From: Betaproteobacteria bacterium
GTDB lineage: Bacteria > Pseudomonadota > Gammaproteobacteria > Burkholderiales > Casimicrobiaceae
DNA length: 64,000 nt
Reading direction: 5' to 3'
NCBI GenBank assembly: GCA_013298145.1
Contig: JAAFJO010000001.1
Coordinates: 620,001 to 684,000 of the forward strand
Shown: piece by piece, positions 38,183 through 48,680 of the stretch
How positions within the stretch are numbered: position 1 is the stretch's first letter
Layout: every line of letters starts with the position of its first letter
Program-made: the position numbers and the translations under genes
Notes under the pieces: model-generated
Told to the model about the DNA's origin: nothing
The model's database searches: none
Seen by the model: only the letters and a program-made list of their open reading frames with translations

Positions 38183-38878
38183 ATGGCTAAATTTCTCAAC
38201 ACTAGCGCAACAAACTATTTCCTTGAAGAACTCATCAAAGGCGCGAAAGATAGGGTAATTCTCATTAGCCCTTTCTTGAAACTGAACGACCGGATCAAAG
38301 AGCTGCTTGCCGACAAAAACCGACTCAAAATCGATGTTCGAATCGTCTATGGCAAGAGCGAGCTGCAACCCGAAGAAATCGCGTGGCTAAATACGCTCAC
38401 GTTTGTTCGAACAAGTTTCTGCAAAAACCTGCATGCGAAGTGCTATCTCAATGAGCAACTGTGCATCGTTACAAGTTTGAATCTCTACGAGTTCAGCCAA
38501 GTGAACAACAACGAGATGGGCGTGCTTTTCTCAAGAGACGAGGATACCGTTCTCTATCGCGATGTCTATGAAGAAGCGCAGCGAATCATCCGGATTAGCG
38601 AAGAGGTGCGTATTTCCTTAGAGCGTGTATCTGCGCCCCCGACGGAAACAGCGTCGGCTGACGATGAGCCAGCTAATAAGCTGTCATCGTCAAAGCTCGC
38701 TGCAAAACATGGACTGAAAACACCCCAGCTGTTGGATCGACTTACCGAGCTGGGATTGCTTGAACTCAAGGACGGAAAGTCCCACCTCACAGCAAAAGGC
38801 AAGGACGCAGGCGGCGAATTCAAGTTCAGCAAGCAATACGGCCCTTACTTTATTTGGCCTGAAAATTTGACGATATAG
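38183..38878 (+). CDS. Phospholipase D-like (HKD) domain protein with C-terminal winged-helix-like region
   Basis: AKDRVILISPFLKLNDRIKELL and FCKNLHAKCYLNEQLCIVTSLNLYEFSQVNNNEMGVLF (HxKxYxNE...TSLNL, single HKD); C-term KLAAKHGLKTPQLLDRLTELGLLELKDGKSHLTAKG. Confidence 0.85.
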   Translation: MAKFLNTSATNYFLEELIKGAKDRVILISPFLKLNDRIKELLADKNRLKIDVRIVYGKSELQPEEIAWLNTLTFVRTSFCKNLHAKCYLNEQLCIVTSLNLYEFSQVNNNEMGVLFSRDEDTVLYRDVYEEAQRIIRISEEVRISLERVSAPPTETASADDEPANKLSSSKLAAKHGLKTPQLLDRLTELGLLELKDGKSHLTAKGKDAGGEFKFSKQYGPYFIWPENLTI

Positions 38879-39289
38879 CGAACGTGCGCTGCCGGAGCAC
38901 TTCCCAGCTCGCTTCGCCAGTTGCGACGCAAACAGATGCGATCTGACTTTCGTTAACTTTGCAAATCTGGAGCTTAGCTCCAGAATAGCAAGGTTAAGGT
39001 GGGCTGCACTGATGAGAAAATCTAGTCCGCGCTTGCGCAGCTGAGCGCTACCAGTGCGATTCCCACGAAGCTCGTTGCTATCGCGACAGTTGGAGAAGGC
39101 GCTCGGCTTGCACTCCGCATGTGAATACGTAAAGCCCACCTGCAAATTCGGTGTGTAGCTGGAAAGTAGCGCTCTTCCGTGGACCATGACATCGAGGCCG
39201 TGTCGCTTGCCGCGCTCTGCGCAACGCTCAAAGCGACGGATAACTCGCCGTAGTTTCAAGTAGTGCTGCGTTGCAGCATAATCGTTCGC

Positions 39290-42031
39290 ATGAACGTCAC
39301 CGCCGCTCCCCTCCCTACTTCCGAAGACAAAGAAGCGCTCCTGAAGGCTGACACCCGTTTGGTCGGGCGGCTGTTGGGCGACATCATTCGCGAGCAGCGC
39401 GGTGGCGCTACGTTCGAGACGATTGAGGCGATTCGCAAGGAGTCCGTGCGTTTGCACAGGGAAGGCGCCTCGCATCGCTCCATGGATTCGCTGCTCGGGG
39501 ATTTGACAATTGAGCAAACGCTGGATGTGGTGCGCGGCTTCACTTACTTCTCACACCTCGCGAACATTGCTGAGGACGTGCAGCAAAATCGTCGCCGCCG
39601 ATTTCATAAGCGCAGCGGCTCAGCACCGCAGAATGGATCGCTCGCAGCAGCGTTTGGGCATTTGAAAGCGGCGAGTATCACGGGCAGCGAAATTTGGCAT
39701 TGCCTGTCGCGCGCGAACGTGAGCCCAACGCTCACTGCGCACCCGACCGAAATCAAGCGGCAAAGCATTCTGGATACCGAGCGTGCGATTGCAAAAACGC
39801 TCGCGGGCGATGATGATGAGCGCGAAGAAAATCTGAAGCGACACATTCTTCAGATGTGGCAAACGGCGATGCTTCGGCTGACCAAGCTCCGAGTGCGTGA
39901 TGAGATCGATAATGCGCTTTCGTACTTCCGCGCGAGCTTTCTCACCGAAGTGCCGCGCTTGATGAAGCACACGCTTGACGCGCTGGAAAAACACGACGGA
40001 ACCCAAGCCGAATTGCCCGCGTTTTTCAAAGTGGGGATGTGGATCGGTGGCGATCGCGATGGCAATCCGTTTGTCACTGCGGAAACGCTCGACTACGTGA
40101 TCGATACGCAAAGCGAATTGGCGCTTTCGTGTTACTTAAACGAATTGCATGCGCTCGGTGCGGAGCTCGCGATGTCGTCGCGGGTGGTGGACGTAACGCC
40201 CGCGCTGCAAAACCTCGCAGATCGTGGTCAGGATGATTCGCCGTTTCGATCAGACGAGCCCTATCGCCGCGCACTCACCGGGATGTATGCGCGCCTCTCG
40301 CTCACGTACGAGGCGATTGCAAACAAGCCGTTTTTCCGACCCACTCGCGCTGTGGGTGCGAGCGCCTATTCGGTGGCGAGCGAGTTGGAAGATGATCTCG
40401 AAATCATCGCAGAATCGCTCCGAGCCCACGGATCGCTTGGGATAGCTAAACAAAGGCTATTGCCGCTTAAGCATGCGGTGCAAATCTTTGGCTTCCATCT
40501 CGCCCCTGTGGACTTGCGGCAGAACTCCGCGATTCACGAAAGCGTGATCGCTGAACTGCTCGCGGGATGTGGCGTGTGTGAGAACTACGCCGCGCTCTCC
40601 GAATCCGAAAAAGTGGCGCTGCTTACTCGTGAATTGAACACAGCGCGGCTGTTGTCGTCGCCGTATTTGAAGCTTTCTGAAGTTGCGCTTTCGGAGCTTG
40701 CAATTTTCCGGCGCGCGGCCGAAGTGCACGCGCGCTTTGGCGCAGCCGCGATTCCGCGTATGATTATTTCGAAAGGCGAATCGCTTTCTGATTTGCTTGA
40801 GGTCGCCACACTTTGCAAAGAAGTCGGCCTCGCGCGCGGCGGCGACGTGCCGCACCTTGCCGTCGCAATTGTGCCGCTGTTCGAAACGATTGAAGACTTG
40901 CAAAACGCACCGCGCGTGATGGCCGAAGCGTTCGCGCATCCGCTTTATCGCCGCTGGATTCGCGCACAAGGCGATGCGCAAGAAATCATGCTCGGCTACA
41001 GCGATAGCAACAAAGACGGTGGTTATTTCACTGCGAACTGGTCGCTCTATCGCGCCCAACAATCGCTCGTCGAATGCTTTGCGAAGCACGGCGTCCGACT
41101 TTGTTTGTTCCACGGTCGTGGCGGCAGCATCGGACGTGGCGGTGGCCCGAGCTACGACGCCATTCGCGCGCAACCTGCAGGTGCGGTGAACGGATTTCTT
41201 CGCCTCACGGAGCAAGGCGAAATCATCTCCAGCAAGTATGGTGACCCCGAGCTTGCGCAGCGTAATCTGGAAACGCTGCTCGCTGCTGTGCTCGAAAGCA
41301 CGCTGCTGCCGAACCTCACGTCTGACGCAGCGCAGGCAGAGCGCTTTGACGCGATTGCAGAAAAGTTGAGCGAGTTCGCCTTTCATGCGTACCGCGATCT
41401 CATCTATGGCGATGCCGGATTCGTCACCTACTTTCGCGAAAGCACACCGATCAAAGAAATTGCCGAACTCAATATCGGCTCTCGTCCCGCTTCGCGCAAA
41501 GCGAGCCCTGCGATCACCGATTTGCGCGCGATTCCGTGGGTGTTTTCTTGGGCGCAAGCGCGTATCGCGCTGCCTGGTTGGTTTGGCTTCGGCAGCGCGG
41601 TCGAAAAACTGCTCGCTGCCGATCCGAAATCCATCGACGATCTTCGCGCCATGGCAAAAGAATGGCCGTTCTTCAAAACCATTCTTTCGAACCTGGGCAT
41701 GGTGCTCGCGAAAACCGATTTGCAGATCGGCGAAGCTTACGCCTCGCTCGTGCAAGACACGACGATCCGCGAGCGCGTCTGGTCGCAGATCAAAGCCGAA
41801 TGGCATCGTTGCCGCAACGCCTACGTTCAAATTGTTGGCGCCGAACCGCTCGCCGACAACGCCACGCTCGCACGCTCGATCCGCAATCGCTTCCCCTATC
41901 TCGACCCGCTCAATCATGTGCAAATCGAATTGATCCGCCGCGTGCGCTCGGGCGACGTGGAAGAGCGCACCAAGCGCGCATTGCATCTGACGATTAACGG
42001 GCTTGCGGCGGGGTTGCGCAATACGGGTTGA
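39290..42031 (+). CDS. ppc: Phosphoenolpyruvate carboxylase
   Basis: NVSPTLTAHPTEIKRQSIL, VGMWIGGDRDGNPFVT, MLGYSDSNKDGGYFTANWSLY, FHGRGGSIGRGGGPSYDAI, C-terminal RNTG. Confidence 0.98.
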   Translation: MNVTAAPLPTSEDKEALLKADTRLVGRLLGDIIREQRGGATFETIEAIRKESVRLHREGASHRSMDSLLGDLTIEQTLDVVRGFTYFSHLANIAEDVQQNRRRRFHKRSGSAPQNGSLAAAFGHLKAASITGSEIWHCLSRANVSPTLTAHPTEIKRQSILDTERAIAKTLAGDDDEREENLKRHILQMWQTAMLRLTKLRVRDEIDNALSYFRASFLTEVPRLMKHTLDALEKHDGTQAELPAFFKVGMWIGGDRDGNPFVTAETLDYVIDTQSELALSCYLNELHALGAELAMSSRVVDVTPALQNLADRGQDDSPFRSDEPYRRALTGMYARLSLTYEAIANKPFFRPTRAVGASAYSVASELEDDLEIIAESLRAHGSLGIAKQRLLPLKHAVQIFGFHLAPVDLRQNSAIHESVIAELLAGCGVCENYAALSESEKVALLTRELNTARLLSSPYLKLSEVALSELAIFRRAAEVHARFGAAAIPRMIISKGESLSDLLEVATLCKEVGLARGGDVPHLAVAIVPLFETIEDLQNAPRVMAEAFAHPLYRRWIRAQGDAQEIMLGYSDSNKDGGYFTANWSLYRAQQSLVECFAKHGVRLCLFHGRGGSIGRGGGPSYDAIRAQPAGAVNGFLRLTEQGEIISSKYGDPELAQRNLETLLAAVLESTLLPNLTSDAAQAERFDAIAEKLSEFAFHAYRDLIYGDAGFVTYFRESTPIKEIAELNIGSRPASRKASPAITDLRAIPWVFSWAQARIALPGWFGFGSAVEKLLAADPKSIDDLRAMAKEWPFFKTILSNLGMVLAKTDLQIGEAYASLVQDTTIRERVWSQIKAEWHRCRNAYVQIVGAEPLADNATLARSIRNRFPYLDPLNHVQIELIRRVRSGDVEERTKRALHLTINGLAAGLRNTG

Positions 42032-42403
42032 GCTTTGGCGCACACGTCACCCATCTCCGCTCCGACGACTCATACGTTGCGTCCTGAGGGTTAGTAAGGG
42101 GTTAGATGTTGCGCCTCAGCAGCGGTCGCCGTCAGCGACGCCGGGAATTGCGGGCGTCGTCGAGCTCCTTAAAAAACACACCCTTGAGCATCAGCGTACT
42201 CGCGCTCAGCCGACCAAAGAAGACTGATTGGCAGCGGTGCCAGGCGTAGCTTTCGAAAAGCAATTAGCTCGATGTGTTGAATCGAAATTGAACTCCTCGC
42301 CAGCTACGCGAATGATGTGCGATCCCCTTTCTTGTTGCTGTACGATTTCTGACATTGCCCGCATAAAAGCGAGCCTTACAATCTGCGGATCACCAAGGGA
42401 CGA

Positions 42404-42868
42404 ATGATGAATCTAGGCTGCTGGCTTAAGAAAAAACGCCTTCACAAGTCTGCGCGGTTTTTTGCCTCCGCGCTGCTTCTGTGTGTCGCCTCAACGCTTT
42501 TTCCGCCAAAATTGATGGCGCAAAACGCGCCTTCTGCCGCTCAGGTCAGCGAACCAGCGGCTGTGGTCCGCGCGTTAATCGAGGCGATGCACGCTAACGA
42601 CTCTGAGCGCATCCGTTCGTTCTTCGCAGCGAATGCATCGCAAGCGTACGGGGGTGGACCATCGAAATCCGGCCCCGCATTTTTTGCATGGCTCAACTCC
42701 GACATTATTGAGCGGAAGGGGGTCGTTGATGATCCGCAGTTTTCTGCCAACGGAAGCGAAGTGATTGTGAGGGGCCAATTCCGTAACAATCGCGGTTATC
42801 GTTCAGCGGCAAACTTTCGGTTTTTGGTAGAAAACAGTCGTATCGTAAGCTGGCAGATGCGCTATTGA
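42404..42868 (+). CDS. Secreted NTF2/SnoaL-like small protein
   Basis: Signal peptide and NTF2-like pattern VVRALIEAMHANDSERIRSFFAANASQAY...VIVRGQFRNNRGYRSAANFRFLVENSRIVSWQMRY. Confidence 0.6.
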   Translation: MMNLGCWLKKKRLHKSARFFASALLLCVASTLFPPKLMAQNAPSAAQVSEPAAVVRALIEAMHANDSERIRSFFAANASQAYGGGPSKSGPAFFAWLNSDIIERKGVVDDPQFSANGSEVIVRGQFRNNRGYRSAANFRFLVENSRIVSWQMRY

Positions 42869-44055
42869 TGAGCTCCAAAACAACATCTGCCTCTACGTTG
42901 CTGCGTACTCGTGTTGGTGCTGGCGCCGGCCGCGTCGGCATGGTCGAACTGTTTTTCGATCTCGTTTTCGTTTTTGCGGTAACGCAGCTCTCCCACGCAC
43001 TGCTTGATGACCTCACTTGGCGCTCTACGCTCCAGGTAGGCTTGCTTTTGTTAGGCGTATGGTGGGTCTGGATCTACACCTCGTGGGTCACCAATTGGCT
43101 TGATCCTGAGCGAGTGCCAGTGCGCACATGCTTGTTTGTGTTGATGCTGGCCGGGCTCGTAATGTCGGCCTCAATACCGCAGGCGTTTGGCGACAAGGGG
43201 TTAGTGTTCGCCTCGGCTTACGTGTTCATGCAAATTGGGCGCACGCTATTCTTTTTGTGGGCAGTTCGACGCGAGCGAATCGCGATGGTCCGCAACTTTC
43301 AACGCATACTCGTGTGGTTCTGCGTTTCGGCGGTATTTTGGATTGCTGGGGCCTTAGCAAAGGGTGATGCTCGGCTTACCTTTTGGACGATTGCGCTACT
43401 GATCGAGTTTCTCTCGCCTTCGGTCTACTTTTGGGTGCCGGGCCTTGGACGATCAAGCATCGCTGACTGGGATGTCGATGGTGGACATATGGCTGAGCGC
43501 TGTGCACTGTTTATCATTATTGCGCTAGGCGAATCCTTGCTTCTTAGCGGCGCGACATTTGCAAAGGCGCCGTGGTCCACCGAGGTATGGGTCGCTTTTC
43601 TTGCTACGTTTGTTAGCACTGTTGCGATGTGGTGGCTCTATTTCGATAAGGGCGAGCACGCGGGTGCGCGTCGCATTTCGAACGCAAGCGATCCCGGGCG
43701 GCACGCCCGCATCGCCTATACCTATCTGCATTTACCCATTGTCGCCGGGATTATTGTCAGCGCAGTCGCTGATGAGCTCGTGATCGTGCATCCACATCAC
43801 GCGACAGATGCGGGCATCGCGGCAATCATCGGTGGGCCCGCACTTTATCTGGTGGGAGTTGCGGGCTTTAAGTGGGTGTCGAACGATCGCACGCTGCCGC
43901 CGCTGTCGCATCTTGTAGGCTTGGCGTTACTACTGCTGCTTATGTTTCCCGCATACGCGCATCTGCTTTCAGCGGTAGCGCTTTATGCGCTGGTCTGCGT
44001 AGTGCTATTGCTTGTCGCAGCGTGGGAGCATCTGTCGCACCGTCAAAAAACGTAG
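42865..44055 (+). CDS. Low temperature requirement protein A (LtrA) family
   Basis: VGMVELFFDLVFVFAVTQLSHALLDDLTW, HMAERCALFIIIALGESLLLSGATF motifs. Confidence 0.93.
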   Translation: MMSSKTTSASTLLRTRVGAGAGRVGMVELFFDLVFVFAVTQLSHALLDDLTWRSTLQVGLLLLGVWWVWIYTSWVTNWLDPERVPVRTCLFVLMLAGLVMSASIPQAFGDKGLVFASAYVFMQIGRTLFFLWAVRRERIAMVRNFQRILVWFCVSAVFWIAGALAKGDARLTFWTIALLIEFLSPSVYFWVPGLGRSSIADWDVDGGHMAERCALFIIIALGESLLLSGATFAKAPWSTEVWVAFLATFVSTVAMWWLYFDKGEHAGARRISNASDPGRHARIAYTYLHLPIVAGIIVSAVADELVIVHPHHATDAGIAAIIGGPALYLVGVAGFKWVSNDRTLPPLSHLVGLALLLLLMFPAYAHLLSAVALYALVCVVLLLVAAWEHLSHRQKT

Positions 44056-44216
44056 TGAGACGCTGAATAAGCCCCAGGTGGTTATCGCATCACTGGATCC
44101 AAGCGATCTGCAAATCCAAAATTCCTCAACATGGCATCGCTATGCTGGAGGATTTTTGGCTCCCCGCTCATCCCGGTCCGCCGCACGCCGAATCGCGGGG
44201 ACTTATCAGCGTTTCC

Positions 44217-44483
44217 TTAGCTGAACTTCCACCGCACGAGAAGCGCGGCAGCAGCTGGCACGGCGAACAGCAGCAACATTATCGGCAACTCTTCGCGCAC
44301 GGAGTACCCCGCTTGGCTGACTCCTACCCACATATTGAAGGCTGTGGCCGCCAGCCAAACTGCCACAAACGCGTAGGTCCCCGCGGTAACCGCGCCTGGG
44401 AAATAGTTTGTGAAAAGGCGGCTATACAAAAAGAAACCGCTGAATAAAAGAAATCCAGCCGCCAAGATAACAAGGGTTCGCAT
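44217..44483 (-). CDS. Small hypothetical membrane protein
   Basis: 88-aa ORF from internal Met (MRTLVILAAGFLLFSGFFLYSRLFTNYFPGAV...) with hydrophobic segments. Confidence 0.6.
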   Translation of the reverse strand: MRTLVILAAGFLLFSGFFLYSRLFTNYFPGAVTAGTYAFVAVWLAATAFNMWVGVSQAGYSVREELPIMLLLFAVPAAAALLVRWKFS

Positions 44484-44736
44484 ACTTAATCTCCAAAACG
44501 TAATCAAGCAATTTTCACAGTTCGAGGGCGGTCCGCCTTGACTGGTCTTGAGCAAATACCGAGAGGTCACCCGCGTAAATTGCATCCATGGCAGGCCTTT
44601 GGTTCCACGCTCGCGACAAGCAGGCGACGGGCGCATCGAAATACTCACCGCTCGTGGTGCTGTGCCTCGAATGCGTCGATGTCGCACTCGATTCCGATAC
44701 CAGGCGCACTACGCACAAGCATTATGCTGCGTTTTC

Positions 44737-45897
44737 TCAACTCAAAATGACTAGCGTTTCTTTAACCCGCGTTGCATGCGCGAGCGCTGTCTCCAGACTC
44801 GCTGAGGTGCACGTCACATGCCCCATCTTCCTTGCGCGTCTTGGCTCGGCCTTACCGTAAAGATGTAAGTGCGCGCCGGGGATCGCAAGCACGTCGTTCC
44901 ACTTTGGATGCATAGGTGATTCGGCATCAAACCACACATCACCGAGCACGTTCACCATCACGGCGGGTTGGATGAGCGATGTGTCCCCAAGCGGCGCTCC
45001 TGCGAGTACACGCGCTTGCTGTTCAAACTGTGAAGTTACGCAAGCTTCGATCGTGTAATGACCGCTGTTATGCGGGCGCGGCGCAATCTCATTCAGCAAG
45101 AGTTCGCCTGATTTCGTGACGAACATTTCAACGCAGAGCACGCCAACGTAATCAAGCGCGGTGACGAGTTGCTTTGCGAGCGCCTGCGCGAGTTCAGAGA
45201 CCGCCGCATCGATCCGCGCAGGAACAATCGTGAGGTCAAGTATGCCGTTGGCGTGTTCGTTTTCCTGAACGGGCCACACGCGTACATCGCCATCAGCACC
45301 GCGTGCAACCAGCACTGAAACTTCCATGTCGAACGCGATGAGCGCTTCGAGCATGCACGGCACGGCCTTCATCTTTGCGAACGCGGCGAGCGCCTCTTCG
45401 AGGTTTGCAACCCGCGCTTGTCCTTTGCCGTCGTAGCCGAGCGTAGCTGTTTTCAGAATGCCTGGAAAAAGCGAGGTCGCTACAGCGCGCAGATCGGATT
45501 CGGATTCGATCACGGTGAACGCACCCACTGGCAAACCGCTTTTCGCGAAGAACGTCTTTTCCAACCGACGATCTTGTGCAACGCGCACGGCAGCAGCGCT
45601 CGGTCGGGTTGGAATTTTCTGGGCGAGGCGTTCGAGCGCGGCAGCCGGAACGTTCTCAAATTCGGTAGTGACTGCTGAAACCCGCGAGGCGAGCGCATCA
45701 ATCGCTGTCAAGTCGTCATAGTTGGCAACGATCACATCGTTGGCGGCTTGTGCGGCCGGGCCGTCGGCATCCGGATCAAGTACGACAACGTGATAGCCCA
45801 TGGCTTGTGCGGCATGCACAAACATGCGCCCCAACTGACCGCCGCCCATACAGCCCAACCATGAGCCGGGCGGGAGCGTGGTTGCGTTTTCGCCCAT
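44737..45897 (-). CDS. purK: N5-carboxyaminoimidazole ribonucleotide synthase
   Basis: LGCMGGGQLGRMFVHAAQAMGYHVVVLDPDADGPA, ATP-grasp motifs NEIAPRPHNSGHYTIEACVTSQFEQ. Confidence 0.96.
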   Translation of the reverse strand: MGENATTLPPGSWLGCMGGGQLGRMFVHAAQAMGYHVVVLDPDADGPAAQAANDVIVANYDDLTAIDALASRVSAVTTEFENVPAAALERLAQKIPTRPSAAAVRVAQDRRLEKTFFAKSGLPVGAFTVIESESDLRAVATSLFPGILKTATLGYDGKGQARVANLEEALAAFAKMKAVPCMLEALIAFDMEVSVLVARGADGDVRVWPVQENEHANGILDLTIVPARIDAAVSELAQALAKQLVTALDYVGVLCVEMFVTKSGELLLNEIAPRPHNSGHYTIEACVTSQFEQQARVLAGAPLGDTSLIQPAVMVNVLGDVWFDAESPMHPKWNDVLAIPGAHLHLYGKAEPRRARKMGHVTCTSASLETALAHATRVKETLVILS

Positions 45898-46412
45898 TAG
45901 TGCTTTTCAGTGATCAGCGGGGGCACGATCATGGAGCGCGCCGACGCCGTTTGCTCATCACGGAATGACGCGAGCTGCTGCGTCAAAGATCGATTGGAGA
46001 TACCGAGCATCGCCACCGCAAAAAGCCCTGCATTTGCCGCGCCCGCTTCACCAATGGCAAAGGTTGCAACCGGAACACCCTTTGGCATTTGCACGATGGA
46101 GAGCAGGGAATCTTCGCCACGCAAGTATTTCGACGGAACGGGAACACCGAGCACGGGAACAGTCGTTTTCGCAGCGATCATTCCGGGGAGGTGCGCCGCG
46201 CCGCCCGCCCCCGCGATGATCACCTTAATGCCGCGATCCGCTGCCGTTTCGGCGTAGGCAAACATATCGTCGGGCGTACGATGCGCCGAGACGACTTTAG
46301 CCTCAAAGCTCACGCCAAAGCGTTCGAGCATATCCGTCGCGTGTTTCATCACCTCCCAATCGGAAGATGATCCCATCACGACGCCCACTATTGCGTGATC
46401 CCCGTTTTGCAT
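45897..46412 (-). CDS. purE: N5-carboxyaminoimidazole ribonucleotide mutase
   Basis: [62 protein letters not shown]. Confidence 0.97.
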   Translation of the reverse strand: MQNGDHAIVGVVMGSSSDWEVMKHATDMLERFGVSFEAKVVSAHRTPDDMFAYAETAADRGIKVIIAGAGGAAHLPGMIAAKTTVPVLGVPVPSKYLRGEDSLLSIVQMPKGVPVATFAIGEAGAANAGLFAVAMLGISNRSLTQQLASFRDEQTASARSMIVPPLITEKH

Positions 46413-46561
46413 GCCGCGATTGTAGCCACGCACCGATTGGTGAAGGCTTTATCCCTGACGGGCGCTCGTAGCGTTGCGAATTCGCCCTTCGCGGTGCGTT
46501 GTTCGCGGGGGCGCGGGAAGTCGATGTAGTCTGCTCGCACCGATTCGCAGAAAATATCGGT

Positions 46562-48484
46562 ATGAAGTTGAAAACGATCACATTCCTGAGCGCGCTTGCA
46601 TGCTTTTTGCCAAGCGCGATGGCAAACGATGCCGCGGTGAAAGACGCATCCGAAGGCTTTCGACTGGGCGAAATGTCGCGCATCTCTGCTGCCCTGCCTA
46701 AGGTGCGCGGGCATGTGCTTGAGAACTACGTGGAATATTGGGCGCTTCGTTTGGCGATTGACGGCGCTCGTGCGGAGGAAATCGAATCGTTTCTGCAGCG
46801 CCACAAATCAAGCGCGGTTGCCGATCGTTTGCGCGTTGATTGGTTAAAGCAGCTCGGAAAAAATGATCGCTGGGATGAATTCGTACGCGTGGGCGAAGGC
46901 TTCGAGACAGACGATTCAGAAGTCGGTTGTCACCGCGCAACGCTCGCGGCACGTCGCGGCGAAACGAGTAGCGCGCTTCCTCCAGGAATTTGGTCCGAGC
47001 GGCTCACCGAGGCGTGCGCGCAGGCGTTTGCTGCGCTTGCAGAACGCGGACGTCTATCAGTTGAGGAAACGGTTTTTCGTTTACGCACCGCTGCCGATGG
47101 CGCCACCTTTCTTGCCGCACAACGCGTAGCCTCCGCACTGCCGGAGAGCGCGCGGCCCAGCGAGGAATTGCTTCGACGTGCGTTTAGCACGCCCGAACAA
47201 CAACTTAAGGCGCCGCGTGTGAGTGGCCGCGCGCAACGCGAAGCGACACTTTTCGCGCTCGCTCGCGCAGCACGCACCGACCCCACGCGCACGGCAGTGC
47301 TGTGGGATGCCAATCGCTCGCGCTTCAGCGATGATGAACAACGCTTCGCTGCCGCAACCCTCGCGTATCACTTCGCGCGCAGGCTCGAAACGGACGATGC
47401 GCTGCGCTGGTTTCGCCAAGCGGGTAGCGAGACAAATATGCCGCGTTTAGGGGATTGGCAAGTCGCGTGGATTGCGCGCGCGGCGCTTCGCGAACTGGCG
47501 TGGCCTGACGTGTTGCGCGCGATTAACGCGATGAGCGCGTCGAGCAACGGCGGTCAGATGGATCCGACGTGGCGCTACTGGAAAGCGCGCTCACTTGCTG
47601 CGCTTAATGATGCAAATGGCGCAACCAACCTTTACACGGAGCTGGCAAAAGAATTTCACTTTTACGGTTTGCTCGCAGCCGAGGAAATCAAAGCGCCGCT
47701 ACCGAGCCCAGAGTCGCTCAAAACCGGCACAGTCTCGCCGACTGCTGAACAGCTTGCGAAGTTCGAGCAATCGCCTGCCGCTAGGCGCGTGTTGAAACTT
47801 TCCGAGCTCGGCCTTCGCGCCGATGCCGCGCGCGAGTGGTTTAGCGTGGTTCGCGATTTCGGCGATGCGGACTCACTCGTCGCGTCGGAATGGATGCGTC
47901 GCAAAGGGATTTGGGATCGCTCGATCAACACTGCGGAGCGCACGCGTAGCGCACACGATTTCGGACTGCGCTTCCAAACACCGTACGACAAAGAGATTCG
48001 TAAAGCAGCCGCTTCGGTAAATCTGGATCTCTCGCTTACATTCGGCCTGATTCGGCAAGAATCACGTTTCTGGGCCGAGGCGGTATCTTCGGCGGGTGCG
48101 CTTGGTTTGATGCAGGTAATGCCCGCTACGGGAAAATGGATTGCGCAGCAGCTCAATATTCCAAATTACCGACCCAGCATGCTGACCGACATTGATGTCA
48201 GCACCGGCTTTGGCACGTTCTATTTGAAGAATGCGCTTAACAACCAAGATGGCAGCGAAGTGCTCGCTTCCGCTGCGTACAACGCAGGTGCGGGGCGCGC
48301 TCGTGCATGGCGTCATGAACGGCGTGCGCTCGAGGGCGCGATCTACGCCGAATCCATGCCGTTTAACGAAACGCGTGACTATGTGAAGAAAGTGCTGACC
48401 AACGCGGTTTGGTATGCGCATTTAGGCGTCGGCGGCGAAACAAGTATCAAGAAACGCCTGGGTGTGATTCAGCCGAAAGGGTAG
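46562..48484 (+). CDS. Soluble lytic murein transglycosylase
   Basis: FGLIRQESRFWAEAVSSAGALGLMQVMPATGKWIAQQLN, SAAYNAGAGRARAWR, signal peptide MKLKTITFLSALACFLPSAMAND. Confidence 0.93.
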   Translation: MKLKTITFLSALACFLPSAMANDAAVKDASEGFRLGEMSRISAALPKVRGHVLENYVEYWALRLAIDGARAEEIESFLQRHKSSAVADRLRVDWLKQLGKNDRWDEFVRVGEGFETDDSEVGCHRATLAARRGETSSALPPGIWSERLTEACAQAFAALAERGRLSVEETVFRLRTAADGATFLAAQRVASALPESARPSEELLRRAFSTPEQQLKAPRVSGRAQREATLFALARAARTDPTRTAVLWDANRSRFSDDEQRFAAATLAYHFARRLETDDALRWFRQAGSETNMPRLGDWQVAWIARAALRELAWPDVLRAINAMSASSNGGQMDPTWRYWKARSLAALNDANGATNLYTELAKEFHFYGLLAAEEIKAPLPSPESLKTGTVSPTAEQLAKFEQSPAARRVLKLSELGLRADAAREWFSVVRDFGDADSLVASEWMRRKGIWDRSINTAERTRSAHDFGLRFQTPYDKEIRKAAASVNLDLSLTFGLIRQESRFWAEAVSSAGALGLMQVMPATGKWIAQQLNIPNYRPSMLTDIDVSTGFGTFYLKNALNNQDGSEVLASAAYNAGAGRARAWRHERRALEGAIYAESMPFNETRDYVKKVLTNAVWYAHLGVGGETSIKKRLGVIQPKG

Positions 48485-48680
48485 CGCGTCGCGTGAGCGA
48501 AACTGAATGCCTGATGACGAGTGACCTTGAGCCTTGCGATCAATAACGCGAGGCGAGATCGCCGATTTTCATTGCATCGTGAAATCCTAGTTAAGTCAAA
48601 CGTAAAATAGGGTTTTAGTCTGCGTCTTTCGTGTTTTCGACTCGCACCGATCGTGCGTTCGCTACCCGTCTTTTTTCAAA

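Noticed and set aside
38690-39517. 275-aa minus-strand ORF spanning the PLD gene end, the gap and ppc start
   Set aside because: Overlaps two supported genes antisense and has no recognisable motif; only the central gap is kept as a low-confidence observation.
40457-42043. 528-aa antisense ORF opposite ppc
   Set aside because: Shadow ORF; ppc motifs on the sense strand are unambiguous.
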